Shown one piece after another: positions 35,411-47,071 of a stretch of DNA of 64,000 bases. The stretch lies in the NCBI GenBank assembly GCA_030435675.1, contig CM059621.1:13640001-13704000 (forward strand), read 5' to 3'. Numbering within the stretch: position 1 is the first letter of the stretch; each line of letters opens with the position of its first letter. Both the position numbers and the translations under genes were made by a program. Source of the stretch: Steinernema hermaphroditum (taxonomy: Eukaryota > Nematoda > Chromadorea > Rhabditida > Steinernematidae). A model generated the notes under the pieces. That model was not told where the DNA came from. It was given only the letters and a program-made list of their open reading frames with translations, and did no database searches.

Positions 35411-35478
35411 GTGGCTTCAACCGATTCTCAGGTAATCCCCTATATATAAATGGAGAACCGACGGGTCCGTTGGTCTGT

Positions 35479-35496
35479 ATGTGTGTGTGTGTGTGT
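35479..35496 (+). repeat. GT dinucleotide microsatellite
   Basis: Uninterrupted TG repeat of about nine units, directly before TTTTTCCGTGCGCACGG. Confidence 0.9.
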
Positions 35497-35769
35497 TTTT
35501 CCGTGCGCACGGCGGAAACACCCACACAAAATAAGGACCCCGAGGGGAACCGAACCCGACACCGCCCGCTTACAAACAGAGAACGTTCGCAATGAGCCAC
35601 ACAGACAGTTGAGATGGTAGTGCTCTACTTCCACTATCTCTCTGGTGATGCTAGGCTTTGAGTTTTTTTGCTGTTTTTGAGTGATTTTTTGCCTATTTTG
35701 TAACCAGCAGTGTTTTCCGTTCGAGTTTCCTGAAACTTTACAGTTTTTTCGCCCACTTTAGCCATTTAC

Positions 35770-36062
35770 ATGAGCGCCAATCTTGCCGCTCGCAGGGCTA
35801 TGGTGTCTTGCCGCCCGCAGGGCTACAGTTTTTTGGCCCCAACTTCAGCCCTATCTATGAGCGCCAATCTTGCCGCCCGCAGGGCTATGGTGTCTTTCCG
35901 CCCGCAGGGCTACAGTTTTTTGGCCCCAACTTCAGCCCTATCTATGAGCGCCAATCTTGCCGCCCGCAGGGCTATGGTGTCTTGCCGCCCGCAGGGCTAC
36001 AGTTTTTGGCCCCAACTTCAGCCCTATCCATGAGCGCCAATCTTGCCGCCCGCAGGGCTACA
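35770..36062 (+). repeat. 87-bp minisatellite, about 3.4 units
   Basis: Units start at 35770, 35857, 35944 and 36030, each with ATGAGCGCCAATCTTGCCGC. Period 87 bp, then 86 after loss of one T. Each unit contains the CCGCCCGCAGGGCTA sub-motif twice. The period is a multiple of three, which explains the long open frames; they carry no recognisable protein. Confidence 0.95.
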
Positions 36063-36130
36063 GGCTAATTGGCTTTTAGTACCTGGAGGGCGCGAATTCG
36101 CGCGCAGCCGGGTTTATTTTTATAAATAAA

Positions 36131-36830
36131 GGTCCGATGTTTCTCCGAAATTAAATCTATGGTAACTTTTTTAATTTTGTTGGCATTTATGGATTCTGTG
36201 AAGCGGTTTTATGAAGCCATTATTGCGAGTAGGGGCTACGCAGCAAAGCACTGATTTCTTCCGGTTTAATTTTTGTTTATAACGTCACATAGCATGTGCG
36301 CAGAATCGGTCGTTCGTCTCGCGGTTGTCGTCGATCTGCTCGCCAATTCGCAGGCAATGTCCAATTGCAAGCGGCCACGCGGGATTGAGATCGTGTATCG
36401 GGTTAGAGATTTAATTAAACACTCAAAACCTTCAACACACGGCAACAACAAGCAACAAGGAAGCGGTAATAACAGCAGGTATACGAATTACAGTAATCAT
36501 GCACGCCACACACTCGCGCGCTCACAGTATCAAGTCAGTCGTTGCGAGAGTCACATTGGTGAAACTCGCTCGTTCAGTTTGCTCGTAGCGGTCGCTCGGC
36601 GACAGCATGACACATATTCTCAAGCAGCAGGTGATAGTTATGGCTGTGAGTTAGAGCAATCTTTCCTACAAGATCTAAATCAAATCGAAGAACGTGGCGA
36701 AGATTTTCTTCTGGACCTGTTTGTTTATTTTTGGGTTCTACTTGACTGAAATCACGTACTGTTGTGGTCGCAAGTTGATGTTTACGGTGTATGCAAGTTG
36801 CCAGTTGACATTTTTGTTTTCAAAACAAAC
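36131..36830. other. Intergenic; one unconvincing open frame
   Basis: An open frame at 36273-36749 contains a Gln/Asn-rich stretch but lacks an ATG at its start and any family resemblance. I do not call it. AATAAA on the minus strand near 36830 belongs to the transporter gene. Confidence 0.4.
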
Positions 36831-36894
36831 TTTATTTACAACTTCAGTGTGACTCGTATCAGAGTTCTGTACCCGTTTTGCACAAACATATAGA

Positions 36895-38864
36895 TTACTT
36901 TACACGTCTTGCGTTCGTCTTCAGCTCACTTCGTTTGAAAAGACTCGTACCTTCCAGCTCTCTCACGATGTCTTCGGTTTGCCTGAGTCGAGTTTCTGGA
37001 AGGTAGTAGTAGAGGAAGACGGCGGTCAGTGCCGTTGGCGCAATGAAGATAAGGAAGCTGAGGGGCCCGAAAGTGTTCTGAAGGGGGTAGAAGAAGAGAG
37101 GCGACAGGAAGCAGCTGATGTATTGGGCGGCGACGGCGATCGACTGCACCTTCGATCTGTGGGGCGCGAAGGTGAGCTCTGTGCTCAGGAACCAGGCCAG
37201 CGGTCCTACACCGAAGCTGAAAACGAACAGGAAGATGTGGAAGAAGAAGAGGAAGATGTAGCCGGTCCACACGGCGTTGTAGTTGAGGAATATGGCCGTG
37301 TTGACCATCATCGTCTGAAACGCACGCTTTGTCGTCGTAAATTCGGTGTGGATTACGGTATTGATGAGGGAGAGGATGAGAAGACTGCCGATGAGGAGGC
37401 TTCTGCGTCCCAGTTTGTCGACGGTGAGCGAGGAGAGGATGGCCCCGGCGGTGCCGGCGAAGGAGGCGATGAAGTTGGCGAGGGCGGCGCCGTTCTCCGA
37501 GAAACCGATGGCCGTCAACAGGAAAGTGCCGAAGAAGCTGACCGCCATGATGCCACTGAAGCTTACGGTGACGTTCACGGTGGCGGCGATGGCGACGGCC
37601 CAGCGGAAGCTGCGGTTCCGCAGAAGGTCAGCCCATCCACTCTCGCGGGTTTCCAACGCCTCGCTGAGCTCGTGCTCCATTGCGCTCAAGATCTGCTCCA
37701 ACTCGAATGGATCCGGCGCGGGATTACGGTGGGCCAGCACGGATTCGGCGGCTTCGGCGCGTTTGTGGGAGCGGAGAAGGAAGAAGGGTGACTCGTGAAA
37801 GAAGAAGACGGTCGAGAGGAGGAGAACGACGCATGGAATCAGTTCTGAAAGCGATCGGTGAGACGAGGAGGAGTCTCGAGGACTTTCCGATGACGTAGGC
37901 CAGATGCCAGCGGTCGGGGTGGCCAAGTAGGTGTGGAAGGCCGAGCGCCGAAGCGGAGACGAAGCCGACGTTCGTGGAGAAGCCGATCGTGGTGCCCATC
38001 GTGCCTCGGAGGGCGATCGGCGAGATCTCCGTCAGATACACTCAAAGGGGGTCGATTAGGAGAGCGCCAGAGGGGCGGGTACCTCCGGAGGTCGTCGTCG
38101 CCATTCCAATGCCGAAGCCGCTCATCAGCCGCGCAACGATGAAGAGTTCGGCCATCCTGAAGATCTTCGAGCCGATCGCCAGAAGGAAACTCGTCGTCAG
38201 AATCTGAGGGAGCGATTAGCTCTGCACCTTCCAAAACTGCTCACCATGGAGGAGGCGAGGAGGGCGAACTTCGCGCCGAACTTCTCCATCAGAGGCGTGG
38301 CTGCGAAGGCGCCGAGCGCGGCGCCGACGAAGAGGATTCCGGCCACCGAGGGCCAGACGAGCTTCCAGACGATGCCGGTCATCTCGAGGCCAAAGCGACT
38401 GAAAGGAGGCTTCCGGAGGAGCTTCAGGAGATCGCCTACTTGACGAACGAGTCGACGATGAACTCCTTGAGGACCTCGGCCATCGGGTTGATGAGGCTGA
38501 TCTGGAAGCCGAAGTGGAAGCAGCCACCGAGGACGACGACGAGGCCTGTGACGAGCAGCCGGGCTGAGGGCCAGCGGGGCTCGGAACTTCCTAAAACGTC
38601 GGGGGTGAGAGGGTCGGGGAACGAGTTCCGAGGGATGTTGCCGGCGCCGCCGACGCCGCCGTTCCATGACCTCCGTCTCGGCGACGGCGCCGTCGTCTGC
38701 GGTCAGAAGACCGAAACCAGATGCGGTGATGAATCGGTTATCTGCGATGGGACCAAAAGTGGGAAAAGCGTACTTTGGAGGCCCAGATCCGTCTTGGGTT
38801 CGGCGTGGAAGTAGCGCGGAGGCGGGTCGGCGATGTCGCTGACGCATTTAGTGGATCCCTTCAT
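36895..38864 (-). CDS. SLC2-like facilitative sugar transporter (MFS)
   Basis: Eight exons (38774-38864, 38655-38696, 38440-38590, 38245-38398, 38083-38203, 37888-38040, 37357-37844, 36895-37314) total 539 residues in exact phase. Transporter signatures in order are LLVTGLVVVLGGCFHFGFQI (helix 1), GFGIGMATTTSGVYLTEISP with ALRG, ESPFFLL, VDKLGRRSLLIG, GPLAWFLSTE and PETRLRQ. By family knowledge it moves hexoses or related polyols across the plasma membrane. HESPFFLL replaces the usual PESPR, so the substrate may differ. The intron at 37845-37887 begins GAAAGT instead of GTAAGT; this is the only donor that keeps phase (HLAYVI joined to ELIPCVV). The gene may therefore be mis-sequenced, non-canonically spliced or newly disabled. 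N-terminal exons are the least certain. Confidence 0.85.
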
Positions 38865-41080
38865 CGCGGAGAGTCGTCGGATCCTCTGAAACACGCGGTT
38901 CGTCGGAACGGAGCCGCGAATGGCTTCTTCCTCGGCCTCTTTTAACCTCGACGCCCCTCGACCGGTTCCCCGCCTTTCTTCGCGTCGCCTCTAAGTAACT
39001 CCGAAACGCGAATTAAGTGGATTCCGAAGGGCGGCAAGGTCAACAAGAGTGCAGTCTCGAGGGCGAAGATGCTTCGCGATGGGGTGCAGAAGCAGAACGG
39101 CCGCGCGCTTCGAACGCGACGATCCCGAGGGGTCAGAAGTAGGTCGGAGGAGACGAAGCGCGATGGTCACTTCGCTTTCGGAAAGCGAAAAAGAGCGTCC
39201 GAGCGGAGTCGGGCGAATTCGCCACTTTCCTGTTGTGCAACTGAGCCGAGCATCTCCAAACCAGAATCCTCCGCGCCAGAAGCGCCGCCTCCGCGCGACG
39301 CCCGCTTCTCCGACGTTAGCTTCGCGAGGAAAGCGAAAGTCCAGGCGGATTCCCTCGAGGCGACATCACACCGTCCACGGTTCAACGGAGCACATTGTAA
39401 CACGGCCGCTTCCGTCGAAGACGCTCGGCACTCGGAAGCCGATTACAGCGCCCCTGTAGGCGCGGCGCCAACTGGATTCCGCACCCGAGACGCTTTCCCA
39501 CGCTTCTTCCCGTGGGTTGCGAACAGCCGGGGTGTACGCTTCTTCCCCAAGAACTTCCTTTTTAAAGCACTCAAACGAGTTTCTTTCAACTCGATTCGAG
39601 AGCTTCCTTCCGTCGCGCGTATTTTGTAACCTTCGCCAGTTCCTTTCAAACGAATAACCAATAAGTTTCGCCCCTTAGGGCTGCTCTTCTAATGTAACGT
39701 CTGCTTTTTTTTTATCAGCGGTCAGCTGTAAGATCCGGAACGCTCGAACGGGAACGCTTCCCGCTTTCTCTTTGTCTTCCGGTTTCCCGAGACGACAGCC
39801 TTCTTCGAAACTTGGGCTTATCTTCAGCGTTCAATAGTCCATCAGATGGTGGTCCCAGGCGAATCACGACGACCTCACGTTTTTCCCATAAGTTGGCGTC
39901 GGATCCGGAATCGGATGGGAAAGGGAACACGTTCCACTCACTCTTCTTGACCTTTCGTAATCCGAGAAAAGACAACAATCCGCGGGTCACCTTCTGGCGA
40001 CCGTAGCCCGCGGACGTACTTTGTGTTCTGCTGGCTGTGGAGTCTCTCGCCAGCGGTGATCGATGTGAACTTTACTAGTGGATTACGTTTAGAATTTTTG
40101 CCAATCCTTCAATACTTCTTAACATTACCGACATATTATAGTTTAAGGCGTTAAGCACGACATTGCTTTTTAGCCAACTAGCCTCTCCGCAGTCTTTCTA
40201 GTCCCTTCACTCGGTACTTGAGATTGACACCTTCTTCGCTTGTTTCAAAGATAAGTTTAAACAAGGCGCTGTCATGTTTGACTATACGCAGGAACAAAAG
40301 AACGGTCAAACATTTAACGCAAAGATCGATAGGTGTGCATAGGTACGTTTTAAATTACGTTTTACATGAGTACGTTTTACATTTACAATTTTTGAGGGCC
40401 TGAGGAATTTTTGGGGGTTCAGTGCACCATAACTTTATAACATAAGCGACAAAACATAGTCATCTCTTTTTAGCACAATATAGGGCGCCAGAAGGCGTTC
40501 TTCTCTACGTTCATTCATTGTGCCTCCCTGTAAGAGTTTTTCCCGTTTCACTGCTCTGTTTTAAGAGCGCAGTCGTTTAGGGCAAATTATTTACTACCTA
40601 TCACCGACTATGAAGATAAATTAATGTCAGCCAAGGTTAAAAACGCATTTTTGAGGAATCGATTAATGCAAACAAGGCTTGGTCCTCTTTCTCGCCAGAT
40701 AGATCCGATTAATGATGGTTGCGGTTGTTTTTAGGAAATTCTAAATTTTTGACATTCGCATGAGAACTACATTTAGAGAACACAGTTAATGGAACGGTGG
40801 TTGATAGTCAGTCAGATATGTCAGCTGTTTGCACTCAGTACTTTGTATTGAGCTTGGTTTGCTTGTCTCAAATTAAACAAGAAGCTGCTACATTTGACTT
40901 TGACGCTAAAAAGGGAAACATGTAACGCTAAGATCGATAGGTAGGCCCACGTGAGTATGTCCGGTATTCTTTCCCACCCACATAGTATATAGGATTGGAA
41001 TTTCATCATCGAGCAGCTTAGATCAGCGTCGATCATCATCAAGGAAAGGCTATTTTTGTCCTTAAGATTCGTATCGTCAA
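38865..41080. other. Intergenic, GC-rich to 40.0 kb
   Basis: 39050-39640 and 39700-40000 are open in several frames on both strands but give no domain or splice model. Further right it is AT-rich with one diverged direct repeat (next entry). Confidence 0.4.
40225..40960 (+). repeat. Diverged direct repeat around an AAGATCGATAGGT core
   Basis: About 40240-40345 matches about 40870-40960, sharing AAACAAG(G/A)(C/A)GCTG, ACAT(T/G)TAACGC and AAGATCGATAGGT. Not coding. It could be remnants of long terminal repeats but no polyprotein lies between them. Confidence 0.45.
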
Positions 41081-41083
41081 CAG

Positions 41084-41310
41084 CTACTTCAAGACAGATT
41101 GGTTCATTGATGTATTCAATAAATTCTCTCCGTAGTCTTTGTATTGCATTTTTGCCTGTCCAACGTCTTTGTCTTCGGAGTTGTGGAGCATCTTCGACGG
41201 CTTCCGTGGGTGGAGCGGGCGAAGAACTGTATCCGAAGAGCTGTATCCAAGCATTGCTGTGGCCACTGCATTCTCTCCATAGTCTTTCTATTCCTCAAGT
41301 ACGATGGACT
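41084..41310 (-). CDS. Possible terminal exon with repeated DYGEN motif
   Basis: The minus-strand frame reads KDYGENAVATAMLGYSSS and, 40 residues later, YKDYGENLLNTSMNQSVLK-stop, so it contains an internal duplication. It looks protein-like but upstream exons are not identified. Low confidence. Confidence 0.2.
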
Positions 41311-41475
41311 AACGATTTCAAGATACTACCAGGCCGCTGGAATGATGCATCTAACAACGAGTGGTCATCGTATTGTGAACACTACGTTCGATGTGAACCG
41401 AGATAGCTAAATAAATGAAATGAATCTTTCTATTGCCTTTGTCTGCAATACCACTGGAACAGAATTCAATTTTTA

Positions 41476-41818
41476 CGAGGTAGTGGGGGCCTTCTGAGCT
41501 ACACCTCTGGGCTACAAAATTGGTTACGACTGCTCATCCAAAATCCCATGTCTATGTTGTTAAAGTAAGCAATCACTGTGCAACATTATTTGCACATAAA
41601 CACGTTTAAGTAGACCACCAAGGACTGCTCATCTATAGAACATAAACTCAATAGTTAGCTTTTTTCCACAGTGATAAGTAGGACTAAGTTTGATTTTTGC
41701 TCTGGTGTGTCACTAAGTTGTAATACAAAAGACAGGAAGCAACAATAATATCAGGTTCAATAGCAATAAAATCAGTACATTTTTGGACAGTGTCCATGAG
41801 GTAGTGGGGGCCCTTGTA
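41476..41818 (+). repeat. Short direct repeat GAGGTAGTGGGGGCC
   Basis: A match of about 18 bp occurs at about 41477 and 41801, 323 bp apart, in AT-rich DNA. No associated gene. Confidence 0.5.
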
Positions 41819-42046
41819 TTGTATTCGTATTCAGTAAATTCTCTTGACCGTATGACATTGACCGTATGATATTTATTACCGTATGATACAGTGTCTCTCT
41901 ATAAATCATTTGCATAACGGGGAACACAGAGTGCAGCTCAACTCCATAATCTTCTCAAACGGAAATTTCTCGAATAAATTACAAACAGATATACACAAGT
42001 GGACGATCGAAAGAGCATCGGGTGATCACTTCCAGCTGACCCGGAG

Positions 42047-45000
42047 TCAATTCAGCGTGGCCCTGAGGAGACCGGCACTCGGACTGCCGCCGTATATCGT
42101 CGGCACCGCGGGATCGGTGACCAGGATCGAGTTGGCGCCGTTGTCCGGGATGTCGAAGTCGAGGCGCTGCCACTGGGGCTTCGGGGAATCCAGTCCTACG
42201 AGCGCCCACACCTCACCGTTGAACGTGGAGTTGCACATGCCCTGGAGACACGCGCCCGAGATGTGCATCCAGGCGCCCCCGATGACGGTAGTACAGCGGG
42301 CGCCCGTGAAGCTGAACGGCGGCTTAGGCGTGTTTGGATTGATCGAGTCGTTCGGGTCGATGACCTGCAAAGGAATCGAGTGAGTGCTGGGGAATTTTTG
42401 AAATATTTTCCGTTGTTTTTATAAACTTGATTTCTGTTTCACCTCATTCTCGATACTTGTTGAATTTTTGCGTCTTGACGGCCGTCAATTCTAACAATTT
42501 CTACGCTTTCAAGTTCTTGATACGAATTTTTTTCCTCTCGTTTTTTTAAATTTTTATTATCATCATTCATGTTATACCTACCGAGAGATATGGTCGGTGT
42601 AAACGGATTGGGGTCCGCAATGTGCTCGTGGCGGGACCACCAGACTACCGCAGTTTTGGTTCACCTCGCATTTTTTTCAATGGGGATTTCGTACTCTCTG
42701 TCTTTTTCCGTCGTTTTTGAGCGAACTAGAGCGTTTCGCGGAAATTCCAACGTCAAAAATGTGCAGAATTAAATCGCGCATCGAATGACATGTCACTGCC
42801 AAAGCTGCCAAATTCAATACCCGCAGAGAAATTAAACGATTTATGAAAAAGTGCTTTGTGTGCTTTCGAATCCACATTCTCTAGATTTTTGCTACTTTCA
42901 GGAGCTTTCGAATTACCCCATTCTCGACACTTGTTTAATTTTTGAGGTGTAACGATTGAGTCGATTTCTACGCTTTCGAACTTTTTTTGTAAATTCACCG
43001 AATGATGACAGTTGGCACGTACTGGGGAAAAGACAAATTTTTGGGGGAAAACGCCTTTAAATTTTTCTCGAATGGTGCTTTCAACACATGTATTCGTATA
43101 AATTCGGTGCTTTCAACATTTTAGGCAAGCTTAGTTTTAGACGATCTTCCCTGTTTACCAAAGGATGACATTTCACATTTTCGTTCATTAGCTTTCATTT
43201 TTTTAATTTCCTCGTTTTTCAAAAGAGGAAATTCCAGATTTTTGTCCTCGGAGTACTTCGGCATTTTCCATTTTTTCATTCAGTAAATTTATGCTTCCAA
43301 CGCAGTGGAACCACCGATTTTGGCTTTATATGAGCTGTCACCTCCTGCCCATGGCGAAAAATAGCCATACAAAGGGCGGTCCCGCCGCGAAAACCATTAT
43401 GCATATACACGATTATACTATGTAAGCACTCCAAAGCTCTTTCACTAATGTTTTCACTCGTTTTAAATCTGATACCAAGATCAGCAGCATCAATGGTACT
43501 CGTTGGATTCGTTCAACTTGCGAAGGGTTCCTGGAGATGTACAGTGGAAATTTACTAGGAGTGTGCGAATTTGTATGCACTGAATTATGATGCTACCTCT
43601 AAGTGATTTATTGAGCCAATTAAATAAAAGGGTATAGATGATGCATGCTTGCAAAAAGCCTATAGAGGTGCTCCTGAGGTGAAAAGTCAGTTTTCATTTT
43701 TGAGAACTAAAAAACGACATTTTATTCGACATCACTCGATGGTCATGAACGCCACCTTTGAATAATTAGGCCATTGATTAAAAACGATTTGATTTTTGCG
43801 CCCATCAGAGTGTCGCCTGATGCCTTGAAAGAGTTTACTTATTTAATCGCCTTTCTAAGTTGGACATCTACCACGAATGCTACATTTTTGAAATTATGCG
43901 GGCACTACATGATTAGATATACTGTATCTCAAAGCGCTGTTTGAAAGCATTAAATGACGATGCCAATCCACGTCGAGTGAAAAGCTCGATACAAGGCTCG
44001 AATTTCGATCTTCTCAGTTCTATGCGATGGATCGATTCTTTGAAACTTTCTTTATCAGTCTGGTTTAAGAAAAGAAGTTCAAAAGTTCTCATAGTATCCA
44101 TGATTTTTGTATCTTTTTTGGTTCTCAAACGAGCACTCAATTTTAAATGTTTTGACAAGGGTCTTTCAAGTCCATATGATCGTTTAATGGTGACACTCAC
44201 CTCGATGGACTCGGAAGTTCCGTCGTTCACATCGACGCGAATCACGAATCCGCTCTCGAACATGAATCCACAGCCGTGGACACCGCCCATGATGAACACC
44301 TTTCCATTGTGGAAGGCCGCCTGACAGGGCTGCACACGGCGGAAGTTGAGGTTGTCCGGCACCTCGGCCACCTTCTTCACCGTACACCTCTTCTCGTCCT
44401 GGTCAATGGTCAGGGCGTGCACGCGGATCGTTCTGTCCACGAACGTGACGATGTACTTCGAGTGACCGTCGTCGCTGTCCGCGAGAATCACGTGGTGCTT
44501 TGAGCTGTCGCCGTCGGCGCTGTAGATGCTGGAGCCCTCGTCCGCCTAGATCAACATGGCATATCGGCTGTAGAGAGCCACTACCGTACCTCAACGATGC
44601 TGTGCTCCTTGAAGTGGCGCTCGTCCTCGTCCCACTCGAACACTTTGCCGAAGTGAACGCCGCCGAAATGTGTGTAGAGAAGAAGGTAGATACGGCCTTT
44701 GAGCGTGAAGAGCGCCTCTTCCATGTTCTGGGCGCGGCAGATGGAGGGAAACGGGGCCGGAGACTCCCACTTATTGGTGGCCGTGTCGAACACCGTGAAG
44801 AGACCGCCGTCGAAGGAGACGTGATGGCCCCAATTGTAGCAGTGTTGGTTGACATCTGAAGGCAGAACGGTTATGCATGTGATTTTCAGGAAGAAAAGTG
44901 GAAGAAACAGTTACGATAGAGATATTATTAGTAGATAGAACAGTGATAGAACGAATCGACGGTTCATTGTTTCACATCGCTTAGAGTGTCTATGGGTTGC

Positions 45001-47024
45001 TGATTTTTGTATGGTTTTCCTTATGCCCATTACCCTCCTTTAAATCACTGTCTCTCATTTTTGTCAACTTTTATTCACTTCTATTATCTATATATACATT
45101 TGCTGTTATTTTATCCCAGCCAAATGTACGTTTGTGTTTCACGCTCCTCTTCACATGGCTGACTTTGATCACGGCCCTGGTTGTTTTATAGGCAAAAGCG
45201 GACCATGTGAGAAAATATCTAAGGCAACAAGTCCTAGTTATTTATCTTGCGCTTTTTCGCGCAAGGGTATTTTCCCCACTAATGGTAAAAGAGCGTCCAC
45301 TATATATTGGGTTGATCCATAGAAAATGGTGGATTCTGTGAACATCCTTTAATTTTACAATATTTGCTACCAAACCAATGGGTACATTGTTGAGTACAGT
45401 TAATTCTCTCCCCAAACTATGACTGGCGACTTGTCCATTACATTTCTCCTGATGTTAGAGGCCTATTCTGTCGTGATGACCATTTTTCTGACACCTCGAG
45501 ATGGAGAAATGGGAAATGATGTGCGGGTTTCTTATGATATTCATTGTGTGATGTACAACGACTGTCTTCAATCATGTACATCGTTGTGTTTTGCCTACCG
45601 AATGCACCTATCGCTGGGGTCGTCATACATCAGAACATGAGCTAATCTCAAAAAGATGGCTTTGTCGGATTGCCATGCCCCGTTAACTCCAATGGTTCCA
45701 AATGGTTAGTTACCATAACAGATAATATAGACATACAGCAGGTAGCTATCGCTCACAGCTACCATGCCCATATAGTGACTCTACGAGCTCATTTCTACTT
45801 TAAGGAAATAAAGGCCAAATGTTGAAAAAATGACCGTTGGATCCACAAAGACTACGACTAGCCGAGACCTCACATTTTCAAGTTGACCTCCACAATCGCT
45901 CTCCACTTTGAGCTGAGATATTCGCTTTTTCCTATTATTATGGTACTCTCTTCGCTCCATCTAACTGACATTTGTGCTGACCCGTAAATGATGAAATTAG
46001 AGGAAACCACTCAGAATAAGACAAAGAGGTTGAAAATTTGACCAAAATATTTTTCGACCTCAAACCCCTGGTGTTCTATGAAGAAGGGATCCAGCTTTTG
46101 CCCAAGAAGTGGGCTTCAGTTGTTCAAATAGTCAATACCAGAAATTATAGGCACACATATATGTTAATAAACTGTTGCATAAAAAATCGGCCATTTTTCA
46201 TGGATCAACCCAATATATAAGCCATTACAAATGTGAACTGATCTAGCATTCTACACCAATAGCAAAGGCACCAAAGAGGATGAGATTTACATTGTTTTTT
46301 TTACATTGTCCATCATTCTGCACCAAACATGGAAAAATACAATGTTTAGATTCTTGGAATTTTGTGCTGAACTTTAATCTCCTTCTTCACTAGGCTAATA
46401 GACTGTAGCCAACTGATCTAGCAGCGGCAACAAACACGCAAAAATGACCGAATTAAAGATGAGGCTGCCGATTTTTGGGTTCTTTCAAGAGCGCACAAAT
46501 ATCCCCAGGCAATGTCAGCTGGACTAGTTATCTTTAGGTCGTCGAAATCAATGCCACTTCGACTCATTGGTACTAAACTTTTACGGGACTTGATTGCCAT
46601 ATGGACGTCGTTTATCAGATTTTTGTGTTTTGCGTTGCTGACTTTGATCGCTTTGACCCGGATTGTTATATGGGTAAACGAGTGTTCACTACATAATTGA
46701 CGGCACCAGCTGCTCTATTAGTAGTAATAGGTACACAAAGATGGCTAAAATAAAGATGAGGCTGGCGATATTTTGGCTTCTTTCAAAAGCGAACAAAAAG
46801 GACAGCCAATGTCAGCTGTGTGTGGTCTCAATTTTTTCCATAAACAACATGTACATTGTGTCATCGACACCGACACATCAAAAATGCTGTTGACGACAAC
46901 CATTGTAAAACTCACATTTTCGGTTCCACATCCAGATCTTGCCATTGTTGAAGAGGACGTGGTTGGCGTCCCAGTGATCGGAAGCCTGATCGCTGAAGAA
47001 GTCGGCAATCTTCTCAAAAGACAT
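42047..47024 (-). CDS. Predicted beta-propeller (kelch-like) protein
   Basis: Four exons (46916-47024, 44590-44855, 44201-44545, 42047-42364) give 345 residues in phase. The sequence has the rhythm of propeller blades: NHVLFNNGKIWMWNRK, HHVSFDGGLFTVFDTATNKW, EALFTLKGRIYLLLY, AAFHNGKVFIMGGVHGCGF and TTVIGGAWMHISGACLQG. These resemble kelch repeats but lack strict GG and paired Tyr/Trp signatures in every blade, so the family call is tentative. No signal peptide or membrane helix, so probably cytosolic. TTGCGTTTCAG about 37 bp before the ATG could be a trans-splice acceptor. Introns 1 (2.06 kb) and 3 (1.84 kb) are large; intron 1 has been invaded by a TIR element. Confidence 0.75.
42365..44200 (-). 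other. Large third intron of the propeller gene
   Basis: AT-rich with no exon or element that I can define. The frames at 43913-44200 are read-through of exon 3 into this intron. Confidence 0.55.
45307..46213. mobile_element. TA-flanked terminal-inverted-repeat element, 907 bp
   Basis: It starts TTGGGTTGATCCATAGAAAA and ends with the complementary TTTTTCATGGATCAACCCAA; about 22 of the terminal 24 bases pair. Both ends are flanked by TATATA, consistent with TA target duplication. The TIR resembles mariner ends. No transposase frame is present, so it is a non-autonomous or decayed copy. It lies inside intron 1 of the propeller gene. Confidence 0.7.
46440..46825 (+). repeat. Diverged direct repeat, about 80 bp
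   Basis: About 46441-46522 and 46740-46822 share TTAAAGATGAGGCTG/ATAAAGATGAGGCTG, CGAT(T/A)TTT, TTCTTTCAA(G/A)AGCG and CAATGTCAGCTG. Noncoding, within intron 1 of the propeller gene. Confidence 0.65.
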
Positions 47025-47071
47025 CGAGCTCTCCGCTTCGCTCCCAGTTCGCCGATCTGAAACGCAACACC

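Larger units (their letters stand above)
35420..36130. mobile_element. Possible Helentron-like non-autonomous element
   Basis: The region opens with CCCCTATATATAAATGGAGA, contains a GT microsatellite and a minisatellite, and closes with a GC palindrome (GCGCGAATTCGCGC) followed by CAGCCGGGTTTATT. A TATATA start with internal minisatellite and terminal hairpin is reminiscent of Helentron-type elements. No Rep or helicase frame is present and the ends are not proven. Confidence 0.25.

Noticed and set aside
35770..36068. Repetitive protein with 29-residue repeats
   Set aside because: Two frames are equally open because the minisatellite period is a multiple of three; no start context or flanking exons.
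36273..36749. 158-residue frame with Gln/Asn stretch
   Set aside because: Does not begin with ATG, no upstream exon and no recognisable family.
36979..37791. 270-residue Glu/Gly-rich plus-strand frame
   Set aside because: Antisense of transporter exons; the plus-strand reading has no transporter or other motif.
39069..39629. 186-residue Arg/Ser-rich frame
   Set aside because: No domain, both strands open through base composition, no splice evidence. A decayed transposon is possible.
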